From the NCBI GenBank assembly GCA_005799525.1, contig SYGN01000284.1, positions 1 to 40,936 on the forward strand: DNA of 40,936 nucleotides, given 5' to 3'. This stretch comes from Opitutaceae bacterium. Lineage in GTDB: Bacteria > Verrucomicrobiota > Verrucomicrobiia > Opitutales > Opitutaceae. This document shows, piece by piece, positions 1 through 9,187 of the stretch (the stretch's first letter is position 1; each line of letters begins with the position of its first letter). Position numbers and translations under genes: made by a program. Under the pieces are notes generated by a model. That model was not told where the DNA came from, made no database searches, and was given only the letters and a program-made list of their open reading frames with translations.

Positions 1-831
1 GCCACCATCCGCGAAGTCGACGCCATCGTCCAAGTCGTCCGCTGCTTCGAAGACAACGACATCATCCACACCATGGGCGGCGTCGATCCCGTCCGTGACA
101 TCGAGGTCATCACCACCGAGCTCATCCTAGCCGACCTCGACGCGGTCACGAAGCGGATCGACAAAACTCAAAAGAAGGCCAAGTCCGGCGACAAAGAAGC
201 CATCATCGAAATCGCGCTGCTCGAAAAGCTCTCGCCTCACCTCAACGGCGGCAAGACCGCCAACACCCTCCCGGCCACCCCGGAGGAAATTGCGCTGATG
301 AAGCTCTTCCAGCTCCTCACCGCCAAACCCGTGCTCTTCGCCTGCAACGTCGCCGAGTCTGACCTCGCCACCGCCGAACAAAATCCGTTCGTCAAACAGG
401 TCGCAGAATTTGTCCGCACGCATCACGACGCCGCCTACGTTCCCATCAGCGCCAAGATCGAGAGCGAGCTCATCGATCTCCCCGCCGACGAAGCGAAAGC
501 CTTCCTCAAAGATCTCGGCGTCGACGACTCCGGTGTGTCCTCTCTCATCAAAGGCACCTACGGCCTCCTCGGCCTGATGACGTATTTCACCGCCGGCGAA
601 AAAGAAGGTCGCGCATGGACCATCAAGAAGGGCTGGAAGGCCCCTCAAGCCGCGGGCGTCATCCACACCGATTTTGAAAAGGGCTTCATCAAAGCCGAGA
701 TCGTTTCCTACGATGACCTCACGCGCCTCGGGAGTGTCGCCGCCGCGCGCGATGCCGGCAAATACCGTCTTGAGGGCAAGGAATACGTGTTCGCCGACGG
801 CGACGTCGCGCTGTTCCGTTTCAATAACTGA
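1..831 (+). CDS. ychF: Redox-regulated ATPase YchF (OLA1 family), 3' part only
   Basis: The reading frame is open from the first base, so the gene starts upstream of the window. About 276 codons are present out of a usual length near 365, so the N-terminal G1/Walker A part is missing. What remains is the second half of the Obg-like ATPase domain (the stretch around [17 protein letters not shown] and [10 protein letters not shown]), the coiled-coil insertion ([10 protein letters not shown]), and the C-terminal TGS domain ([17 protein letters not shown] ... [17 protein letters not shown]). The family comprises ribosome-associated P-loop ATPases that bind ATP rather than GTP and act in translation and stress responses. 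It ends with TGA at 829-831. The identification is firm; only the start is outside view. Confidence 0.96.
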   Translation, partial: ATIREVDAIVQVVRCFEDNDIIHTMGGVDPVRDIEVITTELILADLDAVTKRIDKTQKKAKSGDKEAIIEIALLEKLSPHLNGGKTANTLPATPEEIALMKLFQLLTAKPVLFACNVAESDLATAEQNPFVKQVAEFVRTHHDAAYVPISAKIESELIDLPADEAKAFLKDLGVDDSGVSSLIKGTYGLLGLMTYFTAGEKEGRAWTIKKGWKAPQAAGVIHTDFEKGFIKAEIVSYDDLTRLGSVAAARDAGKYRLEGKEYVFADGDVALFRFNN

Positions 832-937
832 GCGGCTTGCGCTGTCCGCCCTCCGCTTAAGCGCGAGCCCACAAACCTAGGACTGCGGCGCAATACATCA
901 TTGCCTCCGTCTACTGCGTTCCCTTGGAATTTCCGGC

Positions 938-1744
938 ATGTCTCGCCGCGCCACCCTCTTCGTCCTCGCGCTCTTGAGCGCGACTACATCCTGCGCACAT
1001 CCCGAGATTCAAGACGCACTCGACCGCCTCACGACGGCACTCGCGGCAACTCCGAACGATGCCTCGCTCTACGCCGAACGCGGCGAACTTTACGCCCAGC
1101 ACGAAGATTGGCTGTCCGCCGAGGCCAACTATCTGCGCGCCGCCGAACTCGCTCCTGGCTTGCCGCGCCTCGCTCGCGCGCGCGGATCGCTGGCCCTCGC
1201 CCGCGGGCAAGTCTCCGCAGCCTGCCGCTTCCTCGGCCAAGCCATCGCCCTCGCCCCGTCCGATCCCACCGTTTTCATCCTTCGCGCCCGCGCGCTGGCA
1301 CGACTCGGCCTGACCCCGGACGCCCTCGCCGACTACACCCAAGCGTTCAGTCTCCTCGCCGCACCCTCGCCCGAACTCTACCTCGAGCGCGCGGCACTCT
1401 TCGCCTCCCCAGCCGATGCCCTGCGCTCCCTCGCCGACGCCTTCGTCCGCCTTGGCCCCGTGATGTCGCTCCAGCTCCGCGCGCTCGATTTGGAAATTTC
1501 GCTAAGTCGCTTCGACGATGCCCTCACCCGCGTCGATCTCCTGACTTCCGCCAGCGAACGTCGTGAGCTCTGGCTCAAACGCCGTGGCGACATTCTCGTC
1601 TTGGCCGGCCGCCAGGCCGAAGCCCGCGCCACCTACGTTGCCGCGCAAACCGCGATTGCCGCCCTGCCCGCTTGGCTGGCAGCTTCGCCCGACACGGTGC
1701 GACTTTCCACCGAACTCACCCGTCTCGCTACCACCAGCCCCTGA
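938..1744 (+). CDS. TPR-repeat lipoprotein of unknown function
   Basis: This encodes 268 residues beginning with a lipoprotein signal; the lipobox Cys is at about residue 19 (TTSCAH). The rest is Ala/Leu/Arg-rich helical sequence with tetratricopeptide-type pairs, for example the stretch with LYAERGELYAQHEDWLSAE and the following LRAAELAPG, so it is probably a protein-interaction scaffold anchored in the membrane facing the periplasm. It follows ychF by about 107 bases and precedes the phosphatase by about 50 bases on the same strand, so it may be co-transcribed with the latter. No catalytic motif is visible. The role is unknown. Confidence 0.8.
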   Translation: MSRRATLFVLALLSATTSCAHPEIQDALDRLTTALAATPNDASLYAERGELYAQHEDWLSAEANYLRAAELAPGLPRLARARGSLALARGQVSAACRFLGQAIALAPSDPTVFILRARALARLGLTPDALADYTQAFSLLAAPSPELYLERAALFASPADALRSLADAFVRLGPVMSLQLRALDLEISLSRFDDALTRVDLLTSASERRELWLKRRGDILVLAGRQAEARATYVAAQTAIAALPAWLAASPDTVRLSTELTRLATTSP

Positions 1745-1796
1745 ACCCGGCTCGCTCGCTTCCGGTTAGAACCTCCCGTTTTCTTCCATCTCTCCT

Positions 1797-3185
1797 ATGT
1801 CTCCGTCTCACCACCTCCGCCGCCTCGTCGTCCTCACGCTCGCGCTTTCCGCGATGTCCACCCTCCGGGCCGCCACGACCATTATCCGCGGGCCCTACCT
1901 CCAATCGGCGACCCCCACCAGCATGGTCGTCCGTTGGCGCACCGATAATACCGAGCCCTCCATCGTCCGCTACGGCCTCACTCGCACCGCACTCACGACG
2001 ACCGTCAAAGCCGAGGGGATTACCACCGAGCACTTCGTTCACCTCGGTAACCTGAAACCAAATACCCGCTACTACTACACCATGGGCGCTGAGCCGGTCG
2101 CGAGGCCCGCAGCAGTCGGCACGAAAAAAGTCGGCGCCGCCACTCCCGCCGCCGAAGCGCAAGACGGTCCCGGCAGGGCACCGACGAGCTCATTCGTGAC
2201 CCCACCCGAATCCGGTTCCTCCCAACCGACGCGCGTGTGGGTGCTCGGCGACCCCGGCACCAAAGGCGACACCCAGCGAGCTGTCCGCGACCAGTATTAC
2301 AAATTCACCGACAAACGCGCCACCGACCTCTGGCTCCTCCTCGGTGACAACGCCTACCCCGACGGCACCGACACCGATTATCAGAAAGCCATTTTCGAGA
2401 TTTATCCCGAGACCCTGCGCACCGTTCCGGTCTGGTCCTGCCTCGGCAATCACGACGGAAAATCTGCCAACTCGATCACGCAATCCGGCGTTTACTACAA
2501 CGCGTTCACCTTCCCTACCCGCGGCGAAGCCGGTGGCGTCGCCTCGGGCACCGAGGCCTACTACTCGTTCGACTACGCCAATACCCACTTCATTTCCCTC
2601 GATTCCCACGACTCCGACCGCTCGCTGGATGGGGCGATGATGACGTGGCTCAAGGCCGACCTCGCCGCCACGAAGCGCGACTGGATCGTCGCGTTCTTCC
2701 ACCACCCCACGTATACAAAAGGCACGCACGATTCCGACAAGGACAGCGACAGTGCCGGCCGCATGACTGATATGCGCCAAAATTTCCTTCCCGTCCTCGA
2801 AGCCGGTGGCGTCGACCTCATCTTAACCGGTCATTCCCACGTTTACGAACGCTCGTTCCTCCTCGACGGCCACTACGGGAAATCCACGACCTTCAACGCG
2901 GCCACGATGGTCAAACAGAAAGGCGAAGTGCGCGCCGACGGCGTGGTCGTCTATCGCAAGCCTCGTGCCCGCACTGCTCACTTCGGGGACATCAACGTCG
3001 TCACCGGCAGTGCCGGACACGCCGGCAGCAAGACTAAGCCCCCTGCCCTCAACCACCCTGCCTTTTATATCTCCCTCAACGAAGCCGGGTCCTCGGTCCT
3101 CGACATTGACGGGCTCAACTTGACCCTCACTTTTCTGAACGACCAAGGCGAAAAGCGCGATCGGTTCACCATAATTAAAGAGTAG
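1797..3185 (+). CDS. Secreted purple acid phosphatase-like metallophosphoesterase
   Basis: This encodes 462 residues with a Sec signal peptide ending near LRAA (residue 26). An N-terminal fibronectin-III-like purple-acid-phosphatase domain follows (about 27-135: RGPYLQSATPTSMVVRW ... LKPNTRYYYTMG), then a calcineurin-like phosphoesterase domain. The five metal-binding blocks of the family can be read in order: GDPG (about residue 151), GDNAY (about 183), GNHD, FFHHP and GHSHVYER. The family hydrolyses phosphate monoesters at a dinuclear metal centre, here outside the cytoplasm, so phosphate scavenging is the likely role. A linker rich in Ala/Pro/Gly (about residues 108-145) separates the two domains. 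The true substrate cannot be told from sequence. Confidence 0.9.
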   Translation: MSPSHHLRRLVVLTLALSAMSTLRAATTIIRGPYLQSATPTSMVVRWRTDNTEPSIVRYGLTRTALTTTVKAEGITTEHFVHLGNLKPNTRYYYTMGAEPVARPAAVGTKKVGAATPAAEAQDGPGRAPTSSFVTPPESGSSQPTRVWVLGDPGTKGDTQRAVRDQYYKFTDKRATDLWLLLGDNAYPDGTDTDYQKAIFEIYPETLRTVPVWSCLGNHDGKSANSITQSGVYYNAFTFPTRGEAGGVASGTEAYYSFDYANTHFISLDSHDSDRSLDGAMMTWLKADLAATKRDWIVAFFHHPTYTKGTHDSDKDSDSAGRMTDMRQNFLPVLEAGGVDLILTGHSHVYERSFLLDGHYGKSTTFNAATMVKQKGEVRADGVVVYRKPRARTAHFGDINVVTGSAGHAGSKTKPPALNHPAFYISLNEAGSSVLDIDGLNLTLTFLNDQGEKRDRFTIIKE

Positions 3186-3281
3186 CGTTACACGCGCGGG
3201 ACGGGGCCTGTGCGCTTAGCCAAAAAATTCAGCCCCAACCGCAAAAGCGACTTTTGCCCGTGACGGGTAGAAACCAAGACT

Positions 3282-3362
3282 CTCCGTGTTCGTAGTCCCG
3301 CCTTCAGGCGGAAGGATTGACGGATTCCGTCCCAAGGGGGAACTACGAACACGGAGCTTTTT
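3282..3362 (+). repeat. Long imperfect inverted repeat, REP/BIME-like, ending in a T-run
   Basis: The arm CTCCGTGTTCGTAGT (3282-3296) is perfectly complemented by ACTACGAACACGGAG (3342-3356), and pairing continues inward with mismatches. Inside is a small hairpin CCGCC-TTCA-GGCGG. The right arm is followed by CTTTTTCTT, so a transcript from the phosphatase gene could terminate here. The internal GTAG.CCxCCT..CAGGxGG pattern recurs at 39500-39521, which suggests a dispersed repetitive extragenic palindrome and not only a terminator. Confidence 0.65.
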
Positions 3363-3366
3363 CTTA

Positions 3367-3486
3367 ACAGTCGAGAGCCAAGTACCGAAAGTGCAGAGCG
3401 AACCCTAAGGGTGACGCGCGTTTGCCCGCCTGCGCCGCGCTATTTCGCTCTGTAAATCGGGCTCTCAGCCCTCAGCTCTCAACTGC
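3367..3486. repeat. Nested inverted-repeat element in intergenic region
   Basis: Several paired arms are nested in about 120 bases: GAGAGCC near 3374 with GGCTCTC near 3460, CAGAGCGAA (3394-3402) with TTCGCTCTG (3444-3452), and an outer CAGTcGAGAGC with GCTCTCaACTG at the right edge. The right edge, read on the other strand, begins AGTTGAGAGCTGAGGGCTGAG and resembles the edge of the element at 13763-13878 (AGTTGAGGGTTGAGC). The whole 3186-3632 stretch has no credible gene apart from this element and the one before it. The function is unknown. Confidence 0.45.
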
Positions 3487-3632
3487 ACGGACACGGCTGC
3501 GTGCGACCTGTCCGTTTCCGCAGCACACCCGGCCGCACGTTCGACCGGTTCGCTTGATTTTGCTCGTTCGTCGCTGCTCGCTCATCGCGTGATTGCGTGC
3601 TCTCGCCCAAACGTGCCATCGTCCCCACTCTC

Positions 3633-5240
3633 ATGAGCGAAACGCCTCCCGATCTTTCCTCCACTGCCGCTCCCGCGCAGTCCCTCGATTCGACCATTTT
3701 GCACGTCCTGATGGACACGATCCCCGACCGGATTTATTTCAAGGATCTGCAGAGCCGCTTCGTGCGCAACAACCTTGCCCAAGCTCGCTCCCTCGGAGCA
3801 GCCAGCCCGGAAGACTGTGTGGGTAAAACCGACTACGACTACTTCTCCCGCGAACACGCCGACCAAGCTTTCATCGACGAACAGGTCATTATCCGCACCG
3901 GTCGCCCCATCATCGGCAAAGTCGAACACACCACCATGCGCGACGGCACCCGTACTTGGGTTTCCACCACAAAAATGCCGTGGCGCGACCACACCGGTCG
4001 TATCATCGGAACGTTCGGCCTTACCCGCAACGTCACCGCCACCAAGTTGGCGGAAGAAAAACTCACCGAGGAGCGCAATCTCCTCCGCATTATCATCGAT
4101 CACCTCCCGAGTCGTATTTTCGTCAAGGACCTCGCTTCACACTACGTCCTGAACAACCGCGCCCACCTCGACATTCTCCACGTCGAACACCAAGAGGAGG
4201 CCCGCGGCCGCACCACGCTGGATTTTTTCCCTGGTGAACGCGGCCAGCAGGCCATGGAAGACGACCGGCGCGTGCTCGACACCGGCACCCCGGTCCTCAA
4301 CCAGGAAAAATCCGATTTCGGTGCCCAGGGGCAGGTCCACTGGTCGTTGACGACCAAGGTTCCGTATCGAGACATCCGCGACAATATCATCGGCCTCGTC
4401 GGTATCAGCCACGACATCACCGAACGCATACGGATGGAACAGGAACTACGGCAGCGGACCGAGGAAATGGAAACCGATGTGCGGATGGCCCGCCAGGTTC
4501 AGGAGGCGTTTTTTTCGCAACCTTACCCGGTGTTTCCACGCGGCGTCGCCCCCGCCGACAGTGCGCTCCGTTTCGCGCATCGCTACGTGCCCGCATCGAC
4601 GCTTAGCGGAGATTTCTTCGACATCGTCCGCCTCTCCGACACGCGTTGCGGCCTCCTCGTGTGCGACGTCATGGGCCACGGCGTCCGCGCCGGGTTGTTG
4701 ACCGCACTGATCCGCGGCATCGTCGAGGAAGTGGGCCCCCATGCCCGTGACGCCGCGCAAGTGCTGGGCGAGATCAACCGGAGCCTCATACCTATCGTGC
4801 ACCAGACGGGTCAGCCCGTCTTCGCCACCGCTTTCTACGCCGTGATCGATACCACGGCGCGCACTCTCTCCTACGGGAACGCTGGCCATCCACCGCCCCT
4901 TATTCTTCGGGCTGCCACCGGTGTCGTGGACCAACTCTCCCTGTCCGATCCCGAGCCCGCCACCGGCCTCATCGAGGATTTTTCCTACACGAACCACGAG
5001 TGCGTCTTTGCCCCCGGCGATGTGTTTCTCGGCTACACCGACGGCCTCTTCGAAGCCGGCAATGCGAGCGGCCAGCAGTTTGGCGAGGCCCGCCTGCGCG
5101 CTTTTCTCACCCAACACCGTGGCACCTCGGGCGCAGCCCTCTTGCAAGACCTCGTCAGCGAGATCGTGGCCTTCACCGGGCACCCCGAATTCGACGACGA
5201 CATCTGCGCGCTCGCTGTCGAGTCAACCGGTCCGCGTTAG
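3633..5240 (+). CDS. PAS-PAS-PP2C (SpoIIE/RsbU-type) serine phosphatase
   Basis: This encodes about 535 residues. The ATG at 3633 (MSETPPDL) is preferred because a longer version would need a GTG at 3597 and adds only 12 non-conserved residues. Domain order is PAS 1 (about 25-145, DTIPDRIYFKDLQSRFVRNN), PAS 2 (about 150-280, LPSRIFVKDLASHYVLNN), a short helical linker, then a SpoIIE-type PP2C phosphatase with SGDFFDI, CDVMGHGVRAGLL, NAGHPPPL, GYTDGLFEA and FDDDICALAVE. The conserved Asp residues for metal binding are present. Such proteins dephosphorylate anti-anti-sigma factors in partner-switching pathways; the PAS domains would sense a ligand or redox state. No membrane segment is seen, so it is cytoplasmic. 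No anti-sigma or STAS partner is adjacent. Confidence 0.9.
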   Translation: MSETPPDLSSTAAPAQSLDSTILHVLMDTIPDRIYFKDLQSRFVRNNLAQARSLGAASPEDCVGKTDYDYFSREHADQAFIDEQVIIRTGRPIIGKVEHTTMRDGTRTWVSTTKMPWRDHTGRIIGTFGLTRNVTATKLAEEKLTEERNLLRIIIDHLPSRIFVKDLASHYVLNNRAHLDILHVEHQEEARGRTTLDFFPGERGQQAMEDDRRVLDTGTPVLNQEKSDFGAQGQVHWSLTTKVPYRDIRDNIIGLVGISHDITERIRMEQELRQRTEEMETDVRMARQVQEAFFSQPYPVFPRGVAPADSALRFAHRYVPASTLSGDFFDIVRLSDTRCGLLVCDVMGHGVRAGLLTALIRGIVEEVGPHARDAAQVLGEINRSLIPIVHQTGQPVFATAFYAVIDTTARTLSYGNAGHPPPLILRAATGVVDQLSLSDPEPATGLIEDFSYTNHECVFAPGDVFLGYTDGLFEAGNASGQQFGEARLRAFLTQHRGTSGAALLQDLVSEIVAFTGHPEFDDDICALAVESTGPR

Positions 5241-5241
5241 C

Positions 5242-5898
5242 TCAGTGGGTCTGACCGTCCGCTCGACGAATGTCGCGGCGGGTGACCAGCGAAATCGCCA
5301 CCACCCCAGTGATCGCGACGATCATCGTATCAAGGGGGAGACTCGGTTGGCCGCGTTTCGCTTGGTGCGGAAGAAAAGGCACGTGCACGAATCCGCCGAG
5401 AACTCCTTTCCGGCGCACGAGTGCGCCCATCAGACGGTAGAAAACGTGGTTGCACACAAACGTTCCGGCCGTTGGCGACACCGCCGAGGGGATTCCTCGC
5501 GCGGTGAGCCCAGCGACGATGGCCTTGATCGGTAACGTGGACCAATACGCCGCCGGACCACCGCGCATGATCGCCACGTCCACCAATTTCACGCCGGCAT
5601 TGTCGGGGATCAGCGCATCATTGACGTTGATCGCCACTCTTTCCGGCGTGATCGCTGAACGACCGCCCGCCTGCCCCACGCACACAACCAACTCCGGCCG
5701 CACCACCCGTAACCACCGTAGCAACTCCTCCGCGCTCGTGCCAAACACACAGGGCAGGACCGCGCCGACCACTGCTCGGCCCTCGATTATTTTTCCATTA
5801 AGGGCGCGCGCAATCTCCGCCGACGGATTGATCGTCTCCCCGCCGAACGCCTCAAATCCGGTGACCAACACCGTCCTGCGTTTTTTATCCATGTTCAT
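5242..5898 (-). CDS. pcp: Pyrrolidone-carboxylate (pyroglutamyl) peptidase
   Basis: This is a 218-residue cysteine peptidase of family C15 that removes N-terminal pyroglutamate from peptides in the cytoplasm. The N-terminal LVTGFEAFGGETINPS block is typical. The catalytic triad is visible as Glu86 (TPERVAIN), Cys149 (GTFVCNHVFY) and His172 (GGFVHVPFLP). The start may be Met1 or Met3; a GGAG lies 7 bases before Met1. It is the last gene of the pxp operon, 31 bases after the DUF979 gene, so its product 5-oxoproline would feed directly into PxpABC. It converges with the PAS-PP2C gene, whose stop is adjacent. Confidence 0.95.
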   Translation of the reverse strand: MNMDKKRRTVLVTGFEAFGGETINPSAEIARALNGKIIEGRAVVGAVLPCVFGTSAEELLRWLRVVRPELVVCVGQAGGRSAITPERVAINVNDALIPDNAGVKLVDVAIMRGGPAAYWSTLPIKAIVAGLTARGIPSAVSPTAGTFVCNHVFYRLMGALVRRKGVLGGFVHVPFLPHQAKRGQPSLPLDTMIVAITGVVAISLVTRRDIRRADGQTH

Positions 5899-5929
5899 CC
5901 GTGTGCTCCGTAGTTAAAAATGTCCTCCT

Positions 5930-6886
5930 TCAATAAACACAGCCATACATCACCCCTACATTGAAAAGCCAAATCGCTCCCGCAAACGGCGCCTGCGCTT
6001 TGATCACCGCATAGTCGTCTTTGAGCTCCAGTAGCCTTGCGGGCACGATATTAAAATTGGCCGCCATCGGGGTGACCAACGTCCCGCAGTAACCGCTCAG
6101 CATCCCGAGTGTACCCATCACCGCCGGATCCCCTCCGTGGGTCTGCACAATGCACGGCAATCCCACTCCCAGCGTCATCACGGGAAATGCGGCGAACGCG
6201 TTCCCCAACAAAACCGTAAAGAGCACCATGCCTCCGCAGTACGCGACCACCGCCACCAACGGAAACTGCACCGGCAACGCCGTCGCCACGAGCCCCGCAA
6301 TGACACCCCCCACGCCCGCTTTTGCCATGATGCCACCGAGGGCCGCCAACATCGCGGGTAAAATCAGCGACCAGCTGAGTAATTGCAGCAGCCTCCCGCC
6401 CTCCCGCGCTGCGACCAGCGGGCGTTCACCCGTCGTCCGCAGCGCCGCCGCCAAGCCGACGACACAACCCAACCCGAGTGCGCTTTGCGCCACCTGCGTC
6501 GGATTGACCAGCGAGACATCGCCGAATTTTACCCAGTCCAATCCCGCACCACCCACGATCGCTACGACCGGCACCCACAGCACGGGCCACAGGAGCCGGT
6601 TGCCGAGCACCTCCGCGCGTTTCGTCAACACCGCAGAGTCTACCCGCGCAAACTGCGGGGCACCCACCCGCTTGGTCGCGACCAAGATCGTGAGCCCGAG
6701 CACGGCATAGCCCACCGCCATCGGCGGGAGCCATTTGCCCAAGCCGACCGCAACCGCCAGCAACAACCAAAAAACCGCCGAGCCCCATCGCTGCGGATGC
6801 GTCACATCCCACGCGACCAGCGCGCTCACCGCCGCCAAGACGACGCCGCACCCCACGAGAAACAGATCGAGCGTCAGCAACGTCAC
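5930..6886 (-). CDS. DUF979 family membrane protein, candidate 5-oxoproline/peptide permease subunit
   Basis: This encodes about 318 residues, almost entirely hydrophobic, with roughly nine to ten membrane segments. I chose the GTG at 6886, which overlaps the stop of the DUF969 gene by four bases (GTGA); the 36 extra upstream codons to 6994 lie inside that gene and are not membrane-like. The C-terminal part has GMLSGYCGTLVTPMAANFN, a conserved Gly/Pro-containing segment near the end. DUF969 and DUF979 proteins occur as a pair beside pcp and pxp genes in many bacteria. By that context they are likely the two halves of a transporter for 5-oxoproline or pyroglutamyl peptides. The transport role is an inference; the family assignment is good. 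Confidence 0.85.
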   Translation of the reverse strand: MTLLTLDLFLVGCGVVLAAVSALVAWDVTHPQRWGSAVFWLLLAVAVGLGKWLPPMAVGYAVLGLTILVATKRVGAPQFARVDSAVLTKRAEVLGNRLLWPVLWVPVVAIVGGAGLDWVKFGDVSLVNPTQVAQSALGLGCVVGLAAALRTTGERPLVAAREGGRLLQLLSWSLILPAMLAALGGIMAKAGVGGVIAGLVATALPVQFPLVAVVAYCGGMVLFTVLLGNAFAAFPVMTLGVGLPCIVQTHGGDPAVMGTLGMLSGYCGTLVTPMAANFNIVPARLLELKDDYAVIKAQAPFAGAIWLFNVGVMYGCVY

Positions 6887-7569
6887 GGCGCACGCTCCTT
6901 CGCTGCCGCCGCCGCCTTTTGCAATCGCGCATCGAGTCGCCGATACCGCCACCAGCCCACCAACACCACCCACAGAGCTGTCGGGAGACTCCAAAGCTTG
7001 AGGTCACTCAGGGCGACGGCGACACCCGCATTGTCGAAAAACGCCTTGATCAGCAGCAACGCGCCAACCGCCACGACGATATCGTCCGAGAAAAAATTTC
7101 CCACGTTCTCCGCCGCCGCCGCGTGCGCCCGGATCTCGTCGCGCGACTGCGGGCTCGACGTTCCAGACCGCACCAGCGCGGCACCTTCGGCCATCGGTGC
7201 AATCAACGGACGGACCATAGCGGCATGATTGCCGATGCTCAGCCCAAACATGCTCGTGACACCCCGGAGCAGTTGATAGGTCCAGAGCACCCGCCCAGCC
7301 GTCGCTGCAGTGGCACGCCGAATCAGCATCGCCACCCGCTCCTGCAGACCGTGCCGCTCCAATACGCCGACGATCGGCACCATCAAAATGATCGGCAACA
7401 TGAGCGCCCGGTTGTCGGTGAAAAACTGCCCGATCATCGCCACGACTTCGTTGAACGAAAAGCCCGCCGCCACTCCCGTGGTGATCCCGCCGGCGACGAC
7501 GACCAGCAGCGGATTGGCCCGTAACGTGAAACCGATTATAACGACGAACAGGCCGAGTAACGTGATCAT
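6883..7569 (-). CDS. DUF969 family membrane protein, partner of DUF979
   Basis: This encodes 228 residues starting MITLLGLFVVIIGFTLR, with about six hydrophobic segments and the motifs NPLLVVVAGGITTGVAAG and PIILMVPIVGVLERHGLQ. Its ATG overlaps the pxpA stop by four bases (ATGA) and its stop overlaps the DUF979 start, so translation of the three genes is probably coupled. Together with DUF979 it would form an inner-membrane carrier. The hydrophilic C-terminal tail (RLDARLQKAAAAAKERAP) is short and Ala-rich. The substrate is inferred from operon context only. Confidence 0.85.
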   Translation of the reverse strand: MITLLGLFVVIIGFTLRANPLLVVVAGGITTGVAAGFSFNEVVAMIGQFFTDNRALMLPIILMVPIVGVLERHGLQERVAMLIRRATAATAGRVLWTYQLLRGVTSMFGLSIGNHAAMVRPLIAPMAEGAALVRSGTSSPQSRDEIRAHAAAAENVGNFFSDDIVVAVGALLLIKAFFDNAGVAVALSDLKLWSLPTALWVVLVGWWRYRRLDARLQKAAAAAKERAP

Positions 7570-8261
7570 ACGCCAAACGCTCTGATTTCGATTCCCGATT
7601 GCCGCAGCTCCACGTGCAAACGTCGCGCCAATGCCACCGCGTGCGCCCCGTCGCCATGCAGGCAGATGGTATCCGCTCCCGCCCGCACCATCCGTAACGC
7701 CTGCGCGATCGCTACCGCTTCGTCCGTGATGACCGCTCCCGCTTCGGCTCGCGGCGTCAGCGCGCCATCCGCGCGATAGGTGCGGTCCGCAAACACTTCC
7801 TCGGCGACCCGCAGCCCGACACGTCGCCCCGCCCGCACCAGTTCGCTGCCGCGCAACGCGAAGATCACCAAGCGCGGATCGACCACGTGGACCGCTCCCG
7901 CCACGGCCTCTGCGATGACCGCGTCTCGCGCCGCCAAATTATAGAGCGCACCGTGTGGCTTCACGTGCACCACGGTGCCGATCTGTTGCAACGCCCGCAC
8001 CTGCCGCTCCACGAGGGCCCGCACCTCGGAGGCCGCGAGGGCCCATTCCCGCCGCCCGAAATTTTCCCGATCTGCAAATCCCGGATGCGCGCCGATCGCC
8101 ACGCCGTGTTGTCGCGCGAGCGCCACGGTCGCCTGCATCGTCGTCTCATCACCCACATGCGCGCCGCAGGCGATGTTCGCCGACGTGATGACCGTCATTA
8201 GTTCGGCATCGTGCCCCGCGCCTTCACCGAGATCGCAATTAAGATCAATGCGGAGCGACAT
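7566..8261 (-). CDS. pxpA: 5-oxoprolinase subunit PxpA (LamB/YcsF family)
   Basis: This 231-residue protein carries the family landmarks DLNCDLGEG (near residue 6), ANIACGAHVGD, GAHPGFADRENFGRREW, VKPHGALYN and ICLHGDGAHAV near the C-terminus. PxpA is one of the three subunits of bacterial ATP-dependent 5-oxoprolinase, which opens 5-oxoproline to L-glutamate in the cytoplasm. It starts 2 bases after the pxpC stop. The length matches the usual near 250 or slightly less. Confident assignment. Confidence 0.95.
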   Translation of the reverse strand: MSLRIDLNCDLGEGAGHDAELMTVITSANIACGAHVGDETTMQATVALARQHGVAIGAHPGFADRENFGRREWALAASEVRALVERQVRALQQIGTVVHVKPHGALYNLAARDAVIAEAVAGAVHVVDPRLVIFALRGSELVRAGRRVGLRVAEEVFADRTYRADGALTPRAEAGAVITDEAVAIAQALRMVRAGADTICLHGDGAHAVALARRLHVELRQSGIEIRAFGV

Positions 8262-8263
8262 AG

Positions 8264-9187
8264 TCAGCGCATCTTTTGGGACAGTCCCTCTCGCAGCAAG
8301 GCCAAGGCTCTCGCGCGGTCCAGAATAAGTTGATGCGCCGCTTCCAGCGTTACTTCCCGAAAACGCAGCGTGTCGCCCGGCTTCAGCTGAGCGACGAGCG
8401 GCAGATCTACGCTGATGACGTGAGCGATTTGCGGATACCCGCCAATTGTCTGGGCATCCGCCATCAACACGATCGGTTGTCCGTCTGGAGGCACCTGCAC
8501 GGTCCCCGGCGCGACGGTTGCGGAAACGAGTTCTCCCGCGTCACGACGGACCACCGCCGGTCCGGCCAAACGCACGCCCATGCGGTCCGACTTCGACGTC
8601 ACCTTAAACCCTATCGTAGTCAGCGTGCCGTTAAACGCGCCCGCCTGCGCGCCGCGGACGATTCGCACCGTCGGTGCAGCCGAGTAGGACGGCAACATGC
8701 GTTCATCGAGATGCCAGCGATCCACCATCTGCCGGGAACCCGCTGCGGCGCGCAGCTCATCGCCGTCGCGCAGCGCGCGCCCCTCCAGTCCACCCAGCGC
8801 CGCTCGCAAATACGTGCCGCGTCCACCCAAGACGAGGGGGACATCGAGGCCACCGGCGACCGCAAGATAACCGCGACAGCCCGTCCGCGCAGCGCCAAAT
8901 TTCACGCGCTCACCCGCGCGCACGCTCACCGGTGCCCACCTCGGCACTGCACCGAAATCTCCGCCTCCCATCGCAATCGTGGTGTCGGCGGTGAACACGA
9001 GTTCCGGCCCCGTCAGTGTGAATTCCAGCGCGGCCGCGTCCTCCGCGTTGCCCACCAATAAATTTACCACGCGCAGCGCCATCGCATCCATCGCTCCGCC
9101 GAGCGGCACGCCCGCTGCGCGATGGCCGCGCCGCCCGAGGTCCTGCACCGTCGTGAGCATCCCGGCCCGAATAACCGTTATCGCCAT
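8264..9187 (-). CDS. pxpC: 5-oxoprolinase subunit PxpC (KipA / biotin-dependent carboxyltransferase family)
   Basis: This encodes 307 residues. The hallmark N-terminus is MLTTVQDLGRRGHRAAGVP followed by GGAMDAMALRVVNLLVGN, and the C-terminal part has KSDRMGVRLAGP, GTVQVPPDGQPIVLMADAQT and GGYPQIAHV, all typical of the KipA/AHS2 fold. Many databases label it allophanate hydrolase subunit 2, but the operon with pxpA and pxpB marks it as the oxoprolinase subunit. Its start overlaps the end of pxpB by 10 bases. Confidence 0.94.
   Translation of the reverse strand: MAITVIRAGMLTTVQDLGRRGHRAAGVPLGGAMDAMALRVVNLLVGNAEDAAALEFTLTGPELVFTADTTIAMGGGDFGAVPRWAPVSVRAGERVKFGAARTGCRGYLAVAGGLDVPLVLGGRGTYLRAALGGLEGRALRDGDELRAAAGSRQMVDRWHLDERMLPSYSAAPTVRIVRGAQAGAFNGTLTTIGFKVTSKSDRMGVRLAGPAVVRRDAGELVSATVAPGTVQVPPDGQPIVLMADAQTIGGYPQIAHVISVDLPLVAQLKPGDTLRFREVTLEAAHQLILDRARALALLREGLSQKMR

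Noticed and set aside
127-666. Long open frame antisense to ychF, and many similar antisense frames across the window
   Set aside because: High GC content keeps the opposite strand open; these translations have no family features and lie wholly inside well-supported genes.
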